Shown: one piece after another, positions 1-12,324 of the stretch | Position numbering within the stretch: the stretch's first letter is position 1 | Layout: the number at the start of each line of letters is the position of its first letter | From: Asterochloris sp. CNOR1 | Lineage: Eukaryota > Chlorophyta > Trebouxiophyceae > Trebouxiales > Trebouxiaceae | Reading direction: 5' to 3' | Length of the DNA stretch: 64,000 bases | Assembly (NCBI GenBank): GCA_963969365.1 | Contig: OZ017750.1 | Location: 248,001-312,000 of the forward strand | Made by a program: the position numbers and the translations under genes | The notes under the pieces: model-generated | Database searches by the model: none | Seen by the model: the letters and a program-made list of their open reading frames with translations, nothing else | Told to the model about the DNA's origin: nothing

Positions 1-1785
1 CAAGTCACATTTGACTGCTGAAACTCACATTTCACTGAGTGGTGTTAGATGACACTCAGAAAGTGACATGTCACCCCACAAAATCACATCTCACCTTGAG
101 AGGGCAAGCCTGCAGGCTTGCCCCCAACAGACTACACTTGAAACACTCTTGGTCTACATGAATTGAAGATCTGCATTCCTGCGTAACCCTGTCTCTCTGG
201 GCCAATCAAACATTTGTGGCCAGTCATTGCACAACAATGTTCCACTACACTTAGACTTCACTTGATGATGACAACCTGAGGGAGCTGTCCACATCAAGAC
301 ATGTGGTAGCTTTTAGAGCTGGACATGGGCTACATTTGATTCCCTGGTGGCGAAAGAGGACCTTCTGGGTCCATGAAAAAACTTGCACAGGCGCACTCTT
401 TGCACCTGTTACAAATTTACACAATGTGGCATAAAACGCGTATTTCACACCTGTGCTGTAGCATGTCAGTACATGTATTCCCAATTTTATCTCTGAGACA
501 AGCTTGTGTCATCTGGCCTTCATCACATCAGCAACAACAGCTGCCGGCAGATTGTATGTGACACATGTCCTTGCTGGCGCACGCCCAGCCATCCATCCAG
601 GAGGTGGAAAGTCCTCAAACAGATTGATAAATGCCTCCTCATAGTACTGCTTCAGCTTGGTCAGCGAAAGGCCGCCAGGTCCAGATTGCAACTTCCTGAT
701 AGGCTCCAGGAGTCTGAGGCGACGAAAGTCAGGAGGGTGTGCCTCCAAAAACTCATGAGCGACCATACGTTCCTCACGCAGGCTTCCATTGGGCCCTTGC
801 AGGTACTTCATGGAGCGCTCTCGCTGGCGAGTCTGCTGCTCCTTTGGGAGGGCTCTGAACTCCTCCTCATCATAGGCAGGATTGCGAATCAGGTCGCCTT
901 GCACACGCCTTGACACAGTGTTGGAGCTCGAGCTCTTGATGAACACCCTCGGCAAGTCGGACTTGGTGCATTTCACACTGTCTGCGGCAGCTTCCATCAG
1001 ACGCTCATATTCCTCATACGTCTTGCATTGAAGTTCTGGAGTGCCTGCCTTGACAGCTGCTGTGACCACTTGCACTGGGCCTTGTCGTCCAGCGCTTTTC
1101 CTGAGACCTCCATGCGAGATCTCCCAATCTCCACCGCACATGAACTCCACTGTCCTGTGCCCAGGATCCTTTGGGCGGTGATTTGCATGGTCGTTGTTGT
1201 TCACGTACAGTGACCGGTAGTCGCCAAGCCCCTTCAGGCAGCTGGTCCAGCATCTGCTTTCAACTCGTTGAACAATTTCACCTCCACAAAGCCAGTCTCT
1301 GTGCCAAATATGGGTGCCATGGAGACAGCAATGCGGGCTTTGACAGCGCTCTTGGTCTTGGGAGCCTCAGACATCACAAGGAAGTGTATGTGGTCATTGC
1401 CGGCTTCGTGGTGAAAGGTACCTGAATACTTCTTTATGTTGTTTCCAAAGACATTTTTCAAGGCTGCCACGCTCTGCTGCAAGACCTGAGGCAGCTGGTC
1501 TTCGTTGGTGGTGATGTGATTGACGACAACTTCAAAGTTGCGCTCCTGCAATGGCTTCTTGCCGCTGCCTTGCTTGGAGTTCATTGTGGCCTGCTTTCCC
1601 ATGAGTGGGATTGAAAAGCTCTAAGTAGGCACACAGGCCCAAGCTCATTGATGTGAGCTTCAAGACTGTCAAGAAGCATTCCAGTGGGCATGAGCACCAT
1701 GACCAGGGTCTGTCGCGGAGCAGGCCTTTGGGTCTGACGCCGTCTTGCAGGGTGTTACCTGACTTACTTTAGGTCAAGATATCAC
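1..1785 (-). mobile_element. HUH-like element, copy 1 (left end cut by window)
   Basis: About 1.8 kb matches 10067-14020 in the same orientation: the left flank (1-500 against 10067-10560), the ORF (509-1602 against 10722-11734) and a right terminus (about 1660-1785 against 13905-14020, sharing 'gggcatgagcaccatgac' and a gcaggcctt/cgcagggt block). The left flank is rich in TCACAT and GTGACAT words. The whole copy is diverged by substitutions and small indels. It is shorter than copy 2, which holds about 2.1 kb of extra sequence between ORF and right terminus. The exact ends and any target-site duplication were not determined. Confidence 0.7.
509..1602 (-). pseudogene. HxH-motif (HUH replicase-like) ORF, copy 1, frameshifted
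   Basis: The ORF starts at 1602 and runs to about 1234, where the frame breaks; coding resumes in another frame from 1204 to 509. Compared with copy 2, copy 1 lacks 4 bases near 1240, which explains the break. The first half holds NHITTNEDQ followed by NDHIHFLVMSE; the HIH followed by hydrophobic residues resembles motif II of HUH endonucleases, and the NYRLLYV stretch seen in copy 2 could supply a catalytic Tyr. No helicase motifs are visible. HUH elements without helicase (Replitrons) are known from green algae, so that class is a candidate. The identification rests on one short motif and is tentative; the ORF as a repeated, decaying element gene is much better supported. Confidence 0.5.
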
Positions 1786-2283
1786 ATGCTATGTGACACC
1801 CCGCAACATGTCATCAGATCGGCATACCATGTGCTCCTGCATGCCATCTGCAGGCCAGGTTGGCATTGATGCCTTTGCCGTTGCTTTAATAACACATTGC
1901 TCCTCTAGTGAGAGGGGCAGGCGTGCATGAATTGATTTCTGACAGAACCGTTCATGCTTGAAGGCATTCCTGGCTGACACCTGCTTCAAATTCAGATGGT
2001 CCACAATGTCCAGGGCATTGATGGTGGGCCAGAGGTTTTTTGTGCCGGCTTGCAGCTGCTCATGTATGCATCTCCATAGTGTGGACTACACAAAGCTGGG
2101 CAAAATTTGCAGGGGGCACAGGCCTGTGACTGGTTGATGCAGCACTTGTTGAGACCTCCTCAGAGATGCTGGGCGCACCGCACAGAGCTTGATTCCAAAT
2201 GCCGCACATGGTGCAGAACAACCCATGCAGCCTCAATATACCACTCATGCGCACATGGGATGGCTGTGCGAAAGTTCATAACT

Positions 2284-4283
2284 TCAACGGATCCAGGCAT
2301 GCTGCAATGCGCGCCTGGCTGACAACTTCTTGTCTAGCAGCTGTTGCACAAAGTCTATGGCATTTTCAGAGGGTTGACCCGCAATCTGCTGCAGCTGCTC
2401 ATCTAACATCAAGCCAATCTGATGCATGTCTGACAAAGTGGTGTACCTCCTGTCCGCGGTCAAGGTTGTGGACCTCCAGCCGGTCAGAGAAAAACCTGTT
2501 GGGACCGGGCCCGCCTTTCGTTTGCCGACTGTCTCCAAGTCAATGACCATGTAAGCACGCACGCCCAACTGCACAATGTTGTCCATGCGAAAGTCGCGGT
2601 GCACAATCTTGGCTTTGTGCAGGACCCGTGCAGCTTTGCAGCAGGCACATGCCAACGCATGCAAATCCTGCGGACAGACACAGCATCATTTCAGAGCTGG
2701 AGAGATTTGTAAGTGTACAGGCAGCTAGTGGACAAAACAAGGGCACACGATTAGCCCCACCGACAGGTAGGCAGGCTTGGACAGCAGCAGCATCAAGTGC
2801 CTGCTAGCCTTGCATTTACCTGCTCGTCTGTGCATGACGCAGAGAAGCCCAAGGGCTTGACCTCCACCTCGTAGCGGTGCCTGCTCAGCTTGGGCGGCCG
2901 GCGCGTTGCTATGATGAACTGTGGGCTCTCCGCTGCAGCCTTGTTGGCAGCTGCATAGGCGGCCTCGATGGTCTCAAACTCTACATCATTTTCCTCTGAG
3001 AATTTACTGAAGTCGCGTATGACCTTGTGCATGCCATTGCCTAGGACCAGCAGGTACCTGCAACCACCAAGTGGTTTGTTCTGGGGCATCATGCTGAACA
3101 CAGCGCATGCAGAGCTTTTCACGCATGCGGAACATTTCACCATGCCCAAAGTAACAACTTGCAAAGACATGTTGAATGCAAGCACTTCGCAGATGTTGGC
3201 TCTTCCAAGCAAGATGATGGCATGGAGGAGACAGCATTGTATGGCAGCAGAGAGGTTTCGGCATACCTGCGGCCACCATGCCCCCTGGCGATCTCATCAT
3301 ACAGCATGAGGCGCTCGCCAAGCTCAGGCACACTTCTGGCCATGACGACCATGAGGAAGTATGCGCGCACAAGGCTCAGCGTGAGCTCGATGCGGTCAAG
3401 TTGCATCCTCAGGTTAAGAAGTCTGCCGATCCCCAAGACCTGCATCTGTGGCATGACAGGACACAGGTAGCTACTGAGATTCACCTATGCTTTCGAGCTG
3501 CGCACCAAAGGGATCCAGACTGGTGGCTACAACTATGCTGACAACTTTACAAGTATGGAAACCTCTGATTGCCCACAATTTTGCAAGGGGCATAATTGAT
3601 ACTGCCAAACCTGGACGCAGAAAGCACTGTGCACCAAAGTAAACACAAGGAGCTCACCTGTTTGCCAGCTGCAGACATCCAGAGCCATTGGAACTCAGAT
3701 CCAGCTGCAGCATACGCCAGAAGGAAGCGTACTTCCCCATAGTGCGCTGGGTCCAAAGGTCGCCGCTTGCGCTTGAGATCTTTTATGGCGTCCTCTAGCA
3801 CACAGAACTTGTCCTCGCCAAGCAAGAGAGTGCACTTGTTCAAGGCCACAACAGTGTCAGGCCTGAGTTTCTCCCAAACTGTCTTGCTGCTTGCTGCGCT
3901 ACGGTGCTCTGTGCTGTCAAGCGTGATGTTGCAGGTAAGTTTGTGGGAGCTGTACTCTTCCAAGCTCTCAAAGACCTCCTCAATGAACTTAACTACATGA
4001 ACAGAGGTGTGCATCTCTGAGTGACCTTCCCTCCACTGATGATCCAGCAGACTGGTAAATCTGACCACCAACGATGACCCATCTGCTTGCTTCAGCTGCT
4101 GCTCAGCGGTGAGTGGGTACTGGCGTTGTATTGCGTGGTAGTACACTGGGGTGACAGGAAGCTGAATATCAGGCTGAGCAGGAAACAGCACCGCTTCCAC
4201 ATCGTTCTTTGAGCTGGGCAGCTGCGGCAGTGGCCCCTCCAGGTGCTTCACCCAGATTTGTGAATGGTCTAACTCCTGAGACC
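2284..4283 (-). CDS. Crinkler-like protein kinase with upstream PD-(D/E)xK-like motif
   Basis: Four minus-strand exons join in phase: 4283-3658, 3439-3267, 3057-2820 and 2667-2284 (stop). The last exon has the kinase catalytic loop HRDFRMDN followed by MVIDLE, where D-L-E stands in place of DFG. The first exon has LRPDTVVALN then LLLGEDKF; this RPD...GEDK spacing resembles a PD-(D/E)xK nuclease active site. A nuclease-like domain followed by a kinase is typical of Crinkler (CRN)-type proteins, whose relatives are widespread in algae and often sit near transposons. A glycine-rich loop is not obvious. The gene lies between two copies of a mobile element and beside a recombinase. The N-terminus is unresolved and probably lies upstream. 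The function (host regulation, element defence or effector) is not shown by the sequence. Confidence 0.65.
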
Positions 4284-6616
4284 CTGCAGAGGAATGTGTG
4301 GTTGTGAGTCTGTTGAAGCAGTATTGGGCTGCGCGCCAGGGCACAAAGCTTCCACACATCCATGTCTTTCCCAAGATAAATGCAGGAAAACCCTGTGCAG
4401 GTCACCTGGCAGCTTTGCTGACAGACTGCAAGGCTGAGCAAAGCAATGCAGCACGCTCAAGCACCTGCGCGCTGCCTCTTGCTTGGACCCGCTCCAGTGC
4501 TGCTCTGGAGAGAGCTGACTCAAGAGTGCAGCCCTAGGGACCGGCAGCATATTCTCATAAGAGAATTGTCCATCCCTCACCCTGTGAGGTCTCAGGATGC
4601 AGCATGCTCCAACTTTCTGGCTACACGCTCAAAATCATGAAAAAAGCAGCCTGCGCAGCCACTCACCATACCAGACGTTCACCTGCCTCAGCGCGCCAAC
4701 AGCTTGCTGGACCCCAGAGATGTGCAGTCGGCAATGCAGAGAGGCATCTATGACTTGCATCACACTTCAACAGCAGCAGCATGATGCTGGGCTGCACCAT
4801 CAAGCGCTGCCCCTCTGCTGCAGCACCCGCCAGGCCAGCCCTTGATACCGCCCACTCGCAAACGACCACAAGGGGCGCCTATGCACTGGCCTTTGCAAAA
4901 GAGTTGCAGGTGGCTTCACCTGTCAGCGGGATGTCACCTGCAGGCTCCTTGGGCCATTTTGAGCCTGTGCCTACCCAGACCAAACAACGTGTCCACCTGG
5001 ACTTACCTGGCGTTGCCAGTGACCCCTCGAGGCTGTGTGCCTCATGCTACAAGTCCTTGCCCACTGCAGAAAGCCAGAGGTGCTCCCCTCTCACACCAAC
5101 CACTTCCACTCCACACTGCAGACTCATCCACAGGGTGCAAGACAGAGCAAATCAAGAATGCTTGAACACCTGTGCGTGGCTTCTTGCTTGGGCCTGCTTC
5201 GCCATCTCCCACGCTGCCAGCCTCACGGTCCCGTTTGCCTGCACAGCCGGCACCTTCTCAGGCAAATAGCATTGCCTGATCTTGTATTCTGCTGTAATGC
5301 AGTATGTGGCAAAAGCACTTGGTGTCATGCTGCCTGCCTCCGCTACTGGACATGTGGCAGCCACAGGCAGCCCTGCCCAAGGCCTAGCCCGCTCTCAAGT
5401 AAGGCTCTGCACTTAGATTGAGCAGCCTGTGCAGCAACTCACCACATCATCTGCTCACTGGCTCAGTGCACAGTCAGCTTGCTATCTGCAGCTGTGGCCC
5501 CCAGCCAATGAGACGCTGCTTGCATTGACATGCACCAGGGCAACCACACACAGTGTGCCGCTACACATGCAGGACATCCATCAGCCTTGGCGCCAGTGGT
5601 CCTTGCATTCTATTTTCCAAAACTTCTCACCTGGCCAGATACCCTTGGCCTCAGTGAACAGCAAGCTTGTTACCTGCAGCTGGACCCCAGCCATGCAATC
5701 AGGAGATGCCTCCGTCAACACACATGAGGGCTACCAGACGTGCAGCAGTAGCAGGCCAGGCCTGCGCCTCCCAAGCCAGGCCCCTTCTGAGGCCATCAAG
5801 ACAGCAACTGCCAGCAAGCAGCCAAAAGGGGCGCATGCGCTCTGTCCTCTGAAGATTGCGTTGTCGATACGGTGCAGCCACCATCCAACTGAAGATAGGA
5901 CCATGTCGCCCTGCCAGGCAGAGATGGACTCCTGGGCAGGTCCAGACCGGGTGAGCCAGCACACAAGCTGCAGCTCACTTAAAGACTCCCATCACAAGGT
6001 GATCATGCCCAGGCCTGGCCATGACCCTGGTGTCCCACACATCACAAGAAGGCACAGCACATGTTTGCCATGGTGGACTTTGAAATGAAAAGCAGCTGAG
6101 CAACCTTAAGATTTCGGCACTGTAGAGAGCTCAGGAGGTTCACATCTTCTGGGCACTCAGGCTCCAGGGCATCCACACTCAGCGTCAAGGCATCACCCCT
6201 CACGCTTCATGATCACTGCAGAAAAGGCTGACTGAACAGACTGATCACCCTGCAGCCCAATTGTGCAGCCCTGCTGGGGTGGCTAGAGCTAAACCTGATG
6301 TGTCCTGCAAGCCCAAGATCTGGCGCTCTTGCCAGCCCTGGTGGCAGGACCCTGGACAGTGCCTCCCGCAAGGCGCACCCCCTGCTGCCGCACGCCATGC
6401 AGGTCAAATCTTGCAGCCCTGGCTGGGACCCTCACCTCCAGCCACCTGTTGCCTTCGAAAGTTGTTCAGCTCCGCCTTTGCCTCCTCCCACCTCATCTTG
6501 AGCTTTGACAATCTGATTGGATCCTCCTCAGCTTCAAATGACTTCCAGGCCTCCTCCACTTCTTCCATCAGCTTGACCTCCAGTTGTTGAGCATCCATAA
6601 CTGCAGCCACCAGCAT
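4284..6616 (-). other. Candidate upstream exons of the kinase gene
   Basis: No long ORF is convincing here, but minus-strand splice-like blocks occur. The best is 6616-6442, which begins with Met and encodes a charged, probably coiled-coil stretch (MEEVEEAWKSFEAEEDPIRL) ending at a GTGAGG donor. Others are a short block near 4752-4665 ending at GTGAGT and one near 4580-4500 (GQFSYENMLPVPRAALLSQL). I could not join them in phase with the exon at 4283, so the link is a guess. The region also has loosely repeated intron-like sequence. Confidence 0.3.
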
Positions 6617-7099
6617 TGGGAGAGCTTCGAATGATATGTTGCTTCCATGTTCTCAGGCGCAGTCCAGGCAGCATGAGGCAGTGAAAGCAGGATGTGCGCA
6701 CCTGCAGTGTTGGTGTTGAGGTGCTCAGGATTCTTTCTCGCTGCTGACAAGAGGTTGCTGTCAGCAAGGTGCTCAGGCTTGCATCTCGCTGCTGACAAGA
6801 GCTTGCTGACAGCTATTGAGCTGTGCTTGGTCTTGACAGTTTGCAGGTGACAGAAGTTTGCAATTACAGAATTGAAACCAGCAGCAGCCTTCTGCGGATT
6901 GCAAGGGTTTAGGGTCTCCTATAGCACTGCAAGGGCCTTCCAAAGCCTCGGTACTACTTTGCCTTCCGACCTAATTGCTAGGTCAAACAACCCTAGCGCG
7001 CCAAACCAGATCGACCCACCCCTTCATGCAGCACTACCAGGTGCCATCTGCTGAGTACAGCAGCTACATCAACCATGTCATCAGTCTGGGGCTGGCTGG

Positions 7100-10007
7100 G
7101 GACTACATAGCACAACTACATGGCAGCTGCTCTCCAAACAGCCCCCTTCCCTCAGAGCGGCCATTGATCAAGCCTGCAGACACTTGTCTGGAGTTGTGGA
7201 TGATCTCCAGCCAGTGCCGGCCTCTGCTCCTGGTGTGCACATTTTAGAGACTTTGGGCCAGCAGGATGGAGCACCAGTCTCAGACGCAGCAGTTGGCTTG
7301 GCAGCAGCCATGCCTACCACTCCTGAGGAGGAAGCTCGTATCCTACAGCTCACCCAGCTCATCAATGCCCGTCATGGTGCGGCTAAGCCACAGAACACAG
7401 TCCAGGCTGAAAAATCAGCTGCCAAGCTCTGGAGGGTAGGCACTGCATGGCCTTTTCTCCTGTTCTTATGGCTTCCTTGAGGCTTTCAAGGCCATGTCAC
7501 TCACACACATGTGGTCCTGCAGAGATACTGTGAGCAGGAGGCGCACCTTTACCCTGATGGCGACCTCATGTCTCAGGCCAAGATTCTTGAGTTCTCGGTG
7601 TGGCTTGTGGATGTGGCAGTGCAGCAGAATGGTGCTCGCTACTCATTCAGTAGCGTGGGGTGAGAGGCCCCTCCACTGCTGTGTCTGAGCTGCGCTCACG
7701 TCCCACCCTTCCCAACCCTTGGCCTGGTGCATGCAGTGATTATCTATGCCACCTCAAGGAAGTCCGCAGAGAGCAGTACTCAGAGGGCCGCATCACCTCA
7801 GATGTACCTGCACCCCTGGAGATTCAAGCAGTCAGGGACTTGCTCCGTGCACGTGGCAGGGAGATGCAGGCTGAGAACCTCAATGCGCAAGTGGCAGCTC
7901 AGGTGCGTACCGGCCTGGTCAGAGCGTCTTGTGCAAACAGAATGATGGCGTGTCTGACCCCAGCTTGTTGCTTGCATATCCAGGTGGATGCCGCACTGAG
8001 CGCAGGGCAGCTTCGCCAGTCCCTGCAAGCAGCTTTCCAGCAGAAGCAGTGGCAGTGGGCCTACCTGCTGAGGATGGCAATGACATTCATGCCAGCCACA
8101 CTGGGCCGCTCTGATGACCTGCGCAAGCTTCCCTGGAGCTGCCTGGCACTGAGAACGCAGGATAATGTGGGCCCAGTGCCCTCTGTGGCAATCTTGTTTG
8201 GTAGCATGCAGGGGAAGACTGTGAAGCCTGGGCAGGTGGATATTCCTGGTGTCGTCAGGTATGCGCGTTCAAGCTGTCAGACGTAGTTGAGCTGTGTGCT
8301 GCCGTGTGTTTTCACTTGTATGCCTCCTCTGCCACAGGTACAGAGACCATCGCATCTGTCCTCAGGCAGCGCTTGCCGACCTGGCTGTCGCCACCTTCCA
8401 CAGGGGCATCAAACTTGAGGATCTGGCCAAGTTCATTGTTGCCGCCCCTAGCATGCAGGGGAACCAGCCCATGTGTGGGGAGACTCTCAACGTTCACCTT
8501 CGGCAGGCTTTTGAACTTGCTGGTGAGCCAGTGCATCAATGCTGCAGCTTTTGGACACGGCTGTCGGTGACATCTGTGGCTTATTACACCGCAGGCGTGC
8601 CCTGTGGCAGGCTTGATGGGTACTCAGCTAAAGGAGAGGTCAGCCACAAATTTAAGAAGCATGGTGTGGAGGCGGCTAAGAGCGTGGGCATCAACAAAGC
8701 GGAGATCAAGATGACAGCGAGGTAGGCAATACAGCCCATGGCATGCATTCTGAACAGTATTGTCTCCAGCTGGCTGACCATTGTTGTGCCATGCAGGCAT
8801 GTGTCTGACACCACAGACCTGTATTGCATCTTTGACCCAGACACAGCCCACAGGCTGGCTGGTAGGGGACGGGACTGGCATGAAATTCATCGTTTGCGCC
8901 TGGCTGATTAAGTTAGGGTCACTGTAGTGCCAGTGCTTCTCACAAAATCACCAAAATCTGGGGAGGGGGGGACTGATCCGATTGTGTTCTGCAGGCTAAG
9001 GAGGACGTGCTGGACCACATCATCCCAGGCTTGACAGTGCTCCTGCGCCAAGCTGGCTTGCCACCCTGCACATCCTTTGCTGGCGCCCTTGAGGGCCATC
9101 GACCACCTGCGGCAAGTGTTTGTGCAGAAGGCCAGCTTGAGAATGGATTCATATGGGGACCAGTGGCTCCGCACCATCCTGCCAGCCGGCAGCTGCCTTC
9201 TGCAGAGCGCTGTAGGCAAGCAGCTGCGGCAGGAGACATGGGACAAGCACGTTGCTGCTGAGGCAGTTCTCAGCGACAGGAATTTGTTGTTCACCAACCC
9301 AACGGTGAGCGCTGCGGCCCCTAGGTGGTGTAGTTAAACATGCATTGCTCTGAACCTTTGCCCTTCCATGTCGCAGGCTTTCTTCTTCAAGACGCTGGGT
9401 GGAAAGGAGGCCATGCCTATGCCTTTTGCCCCGGGGGTGATGCTGCCTCAGGTGCCTTTTTCCGGTGTTCAGCCCCCAGGATCAGCCAAACCCATTCCAT
9501 GGGTGCCTCTGGCTTCACAGGCCAGCTATGGCGTTCCTCTGCCGCCTCAGTCCCTCAGTGCGCTGAGCGCCTTGGATGAGAGGGACTCCTTTTTGTTCGA
9601 GAAGCAGGTGTGTAGTCAATCGCCTTCCAGCTTAAGCGCCTGTGTACTGGTCAGACTGTACTTCCCCTTGTGAGCTGCAGGTCTGGAAGCTTTCAGAATT
9701 TCAAACAGTCCCAGAAGCATTTGAGGCGTTCTCCAAGATCTCAGCGGTGCCCTCAGACGTCCGCAGGTGGCATGGCAGCAAGAAGGATGCAAGGGCCAGC
9801 AGCACGGCCTTCTCGAGACACAAGAATGGCCTTGCTGCTGAGGTCAGGCACCGCATGGCTGCCTTGGGAAGCACCATGGCTGCTGTTGTCTGGGCTTTAG
9901 AACGTCAGCGCCTCCCTGCCACCAGGACAGTCAGCTCACTGCAGCAGCTATGCTGCAGGTACAGCAATGATTCCAAGCTACTTGGCAAGCGTAAACAGAG
10001 CGGCTGA
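7100..10007 (+). CDS. Crypton-like tyrosine recombinase, probably degraded
   Basis: Exons in plus orientation: up to 7437, about 7520-7661, 7737-7901, 7984-8259, 8338-8522, about 8592-8720, 8797-8880, 8995-9304, 9378-9606 and 9682-10007 (stop). RHRICPQAALADLAV-type sequence (here YRDHRICPQAALADLA) matches the Ndc10/DUF3504-like core of Crypton recombinases. Candidate catalytic positions are Arg in LGRSDDLRKLP, His in SHKFKKHG, His in ARHVSDTTDLY, and the Tyr of LYCIF. The box that normally reads H-x-x-R has Lys here. The last exon (QTVPEAFEAFSKIS ... RRWHGSKKDARAS) resembles the GCR1_C DNA-binding domain found on algal Cryptons. Near 9080 the reading frame shifts by one base, and the preceding intron does not join in phase, so the copy is probably inactive. 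The N-terminus is not defined. Confidence 0.65.
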
Positions 10008-10656
10008 GCAACCCTTTGATTGTTTGCTGACCTGCATTCACACCTACCGCCATCTACCTGCACAGGTCACATCTCTCTGCTGAAAGTCATATTTTACTGA
10101 GTGGTGTATCATTTTACACGTAAAGTGACATTTCACTCCTCAAAGTCACATCTCACGCAGGGGGTAAGCGCTAACCTTAAAAGGCTTGCCCCCCACAGGT
10201 TACACTTGAAACACTCTTGGTCTACATGAAGATCTGCCTTCCCACGTAACCCTTTTCTCTGGGCCAATCAAACATTTTTGGCTAGCCACTGCACAACAAA
10301 GTTTCACTACACTTGGACTCCACTTGAAGACATCACCCTGAGGGATCCGGCCTCACCAAAACATGTCATACATGTGGTGGCTTTTTGGACCTGGCACTGG
10401 CTACACTTGAATCCCTGGTGGTGAAAGAGGACCTCCTGGGGGCTTGTAAAGGGCTGCACTTGCGCAATCTGTGCATCTGTTACAAAGTCATACGGTGTGG
10501 GTACGTGGGTGCGCTTTCCACACCTGTGCTGTGACATGGTATTCAAATAACTTCATGATCTTGTAAACAAGCTTGCATCATCTGGCCTTCATCACATCAG
10601 CAAGAACAGCTGCCGGCAGGTTGTAATTGACACATGCCCTTGCTGGCGCGCGACCA

Positions 10657-10766
10657 GCCGGTCACCGTCACGGTCACGGTCACGTGCTTTGCTCGCACAG
10701 GGCAGGTCTACCCTTATCTTTTTATAGGAACACGGCTACCCACCTCCTGAATGGAGGTGGGTAGCC
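10657..10766. repeat. Insertion with GTCACG microrepeat and 14-bp perfect hairpin
   Basis: Relative to copy 1, about 80-95 extra bases lie here. They begin with iterated GGTCAC/GTCACG units (10660-10685) and end with a perfect 14-bp inverted repeat, ggctacccacctcc (10734-10747), loop tgaat, ggaggtgggtagcc (10753-10766). The right arm is ORF-derived sequence equivalent to the PPP codons of copy 1, so the left arm looks like a snap-back copy of it. Confidence 0.8.
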
Positions 10767-11734
10767 CTCGAACAGATTGATAAATGCCTCCTGGTATAGC
10801 TGCCTCAGCTTGTCAATTGCAAGGTTGCCACATCCAGATTGTAACTTCCTGACAGGCTCAAGCAACCTGAATCGATAAAAGTCAGGAGGGTGCGCCTCTA
10901 AAATTTCATGAGCGACCACCACTTCCTCTCGCAGGCTTCCGTTGGGCCCTTGCAGGCACTTCGTGGAGCGCTTCTGCTGGTCAGTCTGCTGCTCCTTTGG
11001 GAGGGCCTTGAACTCATCCTCATCATAGGCAGGGTTGCGAATCAGGTTGCCTTCCTTACGCTTTGGCACAGTGCCAAAAGACTCCTTGGCCAACACACTC
11101 TGCAAGGCGCTCTTTGTGCAACCCGCACTCTCTGCGGCAGCTTGCAGCAGACCTTGGCATTCCTCATACGTCTTGCATTCAAATTCTGGAGTTCCTGCCT
11201 TGATAGCTGCTGTGGCCACCTGCACCGGGCCTTGCCGCCCGGCGCCGTCTCTGGCGCCTCCATGTGAGATTTCCCACTCTGCACCGCACATGAACTCCAC
11301 TGCCCTGTGCTCAGGATCCTTTGGGCGATGATTCGCATGGTCATTGTTGTTCACGTACAGCAACCTGTAGTTGCCAAGCCCCTTCAGGCCGTGAGCCGGT
11401 CCAGCATCTGCTTTCAACTCATCGAACAACTTGACCTCCACCAACCCACTCGTTGTGCCAAATATGATTGCCATGGAGGCAGCAATACGGGCTTTGACAG
11501 CGCTCATGGTCTTGGGAGCCTCAGACATCACAGGAAATGTACATGCTCGTTGCCTGGCTTGTGGTGAAGAGTGCCTGAATACTTCTTGATGTTGTGTCCA
11601 AAGACATCCTTCAGAGCCGCCATGCTCTGCCGCGAGACCTGAGGCAGCTGGTCTTCAATGATGGTGATGTGGTTGACAACAACCTCAAAGTTGTGGTCTT
11701 GCCTCTTGCCGCTGCCTGGATTAGACTTCATCAT
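10722..11734 (-). pseudogene. HxH-motif (HUH replicase-like) ORF, copy 2, frameshifted
   Basis: The frame starts at 11734 and breaks at about 11530, just after the HVHFL motif, then continues as 269 residues to 10722. Alignment with copy 1 shows one missing base at the break. In copy 2 the frame is intact through the region where copy 1 is broken (after KADAGPAHGLKGLGNYRLLY). The C-terminus (EAFINLFEGYPPP) diverges from copy 1 because foreign sequence (about 10657-10752) replaces the original end. The role is as for copy 1: a possible replicase of the element, identified tentatively. Confidence 0.5.
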
Positions 11735-11839
11735 AGCCTGCTTTCCTATGGAGTGAGATTGAAAAGCTCAATGTTGCCATTGATCCTCTCGCTGCTGCCT
11801 TGCTTAGACTTCATCGTAGCCTGCTGTAAGAAAGCAGCC

Positions 11840-12290
11840 AGCTCTGTCTGCCTGAGCACAGACTAATGCTGAGCAGAAAGGACTGGCACGCCCATGCAAG
11901 CCCCTCCCCCGTTGAGTTTTGGTGAATTTGGTGGTGCTCACCTGCCAAAACCAGCTGTAATTGCCAGGAAGATGGGTAGCACAGATTCATGTCAAGCAGA
12001 GCAGCCCCCTCCCCTGACTTTGAGTGAGTGTGGTGGTGCTTGCACAGTTCAGCTCTGTCTGCTTCAGCACAGACTGAAGTCAATCAAGAAGGATTGGCGT
12101 GACCGTATATACATATATGAGCCCTCTTCTCCTGTTTCTTGGTGTTCATGGTGACAATTACCTGCCCAGGTCAGCTTTGTTTGCCCTAGCACAGATCGAT
12201 GTTGAGCAAAAGGGATGGACATGAGCACATGAGCCCCCTGCTCCCCTATATTTTGGTGATTTTGGTGATGCTCAGACACTGATTCACTGT
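11840..12290. repeat. Degenerate tandem repeats inside element copy 2
   Basis: About four diverged units of roughly 110-130 bp share a CAGCTCTGTCTGCCT-like block, a GCACAGACTGATGTTGAGCA-like block, then GGAT(T)GGC/ACATGAGC, CCCCTCCCCTG and TTTTGGTGATTTTGGTGATGCTCA. The same family recurs at 13170-13440. I see no coding signal. Confidence 0.7.
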
Positions 12291-12324
12291 CAGTGCATTG
12301 CTTCCCACACCACTAAGTGTGGAG

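Noticed and set aside
5429-6088. 219-codon open frame on the plus strand
   Set aside because: The composition is that of translated intron-like sequence, with no motif, and the splice-like signals here are on the minus strand.
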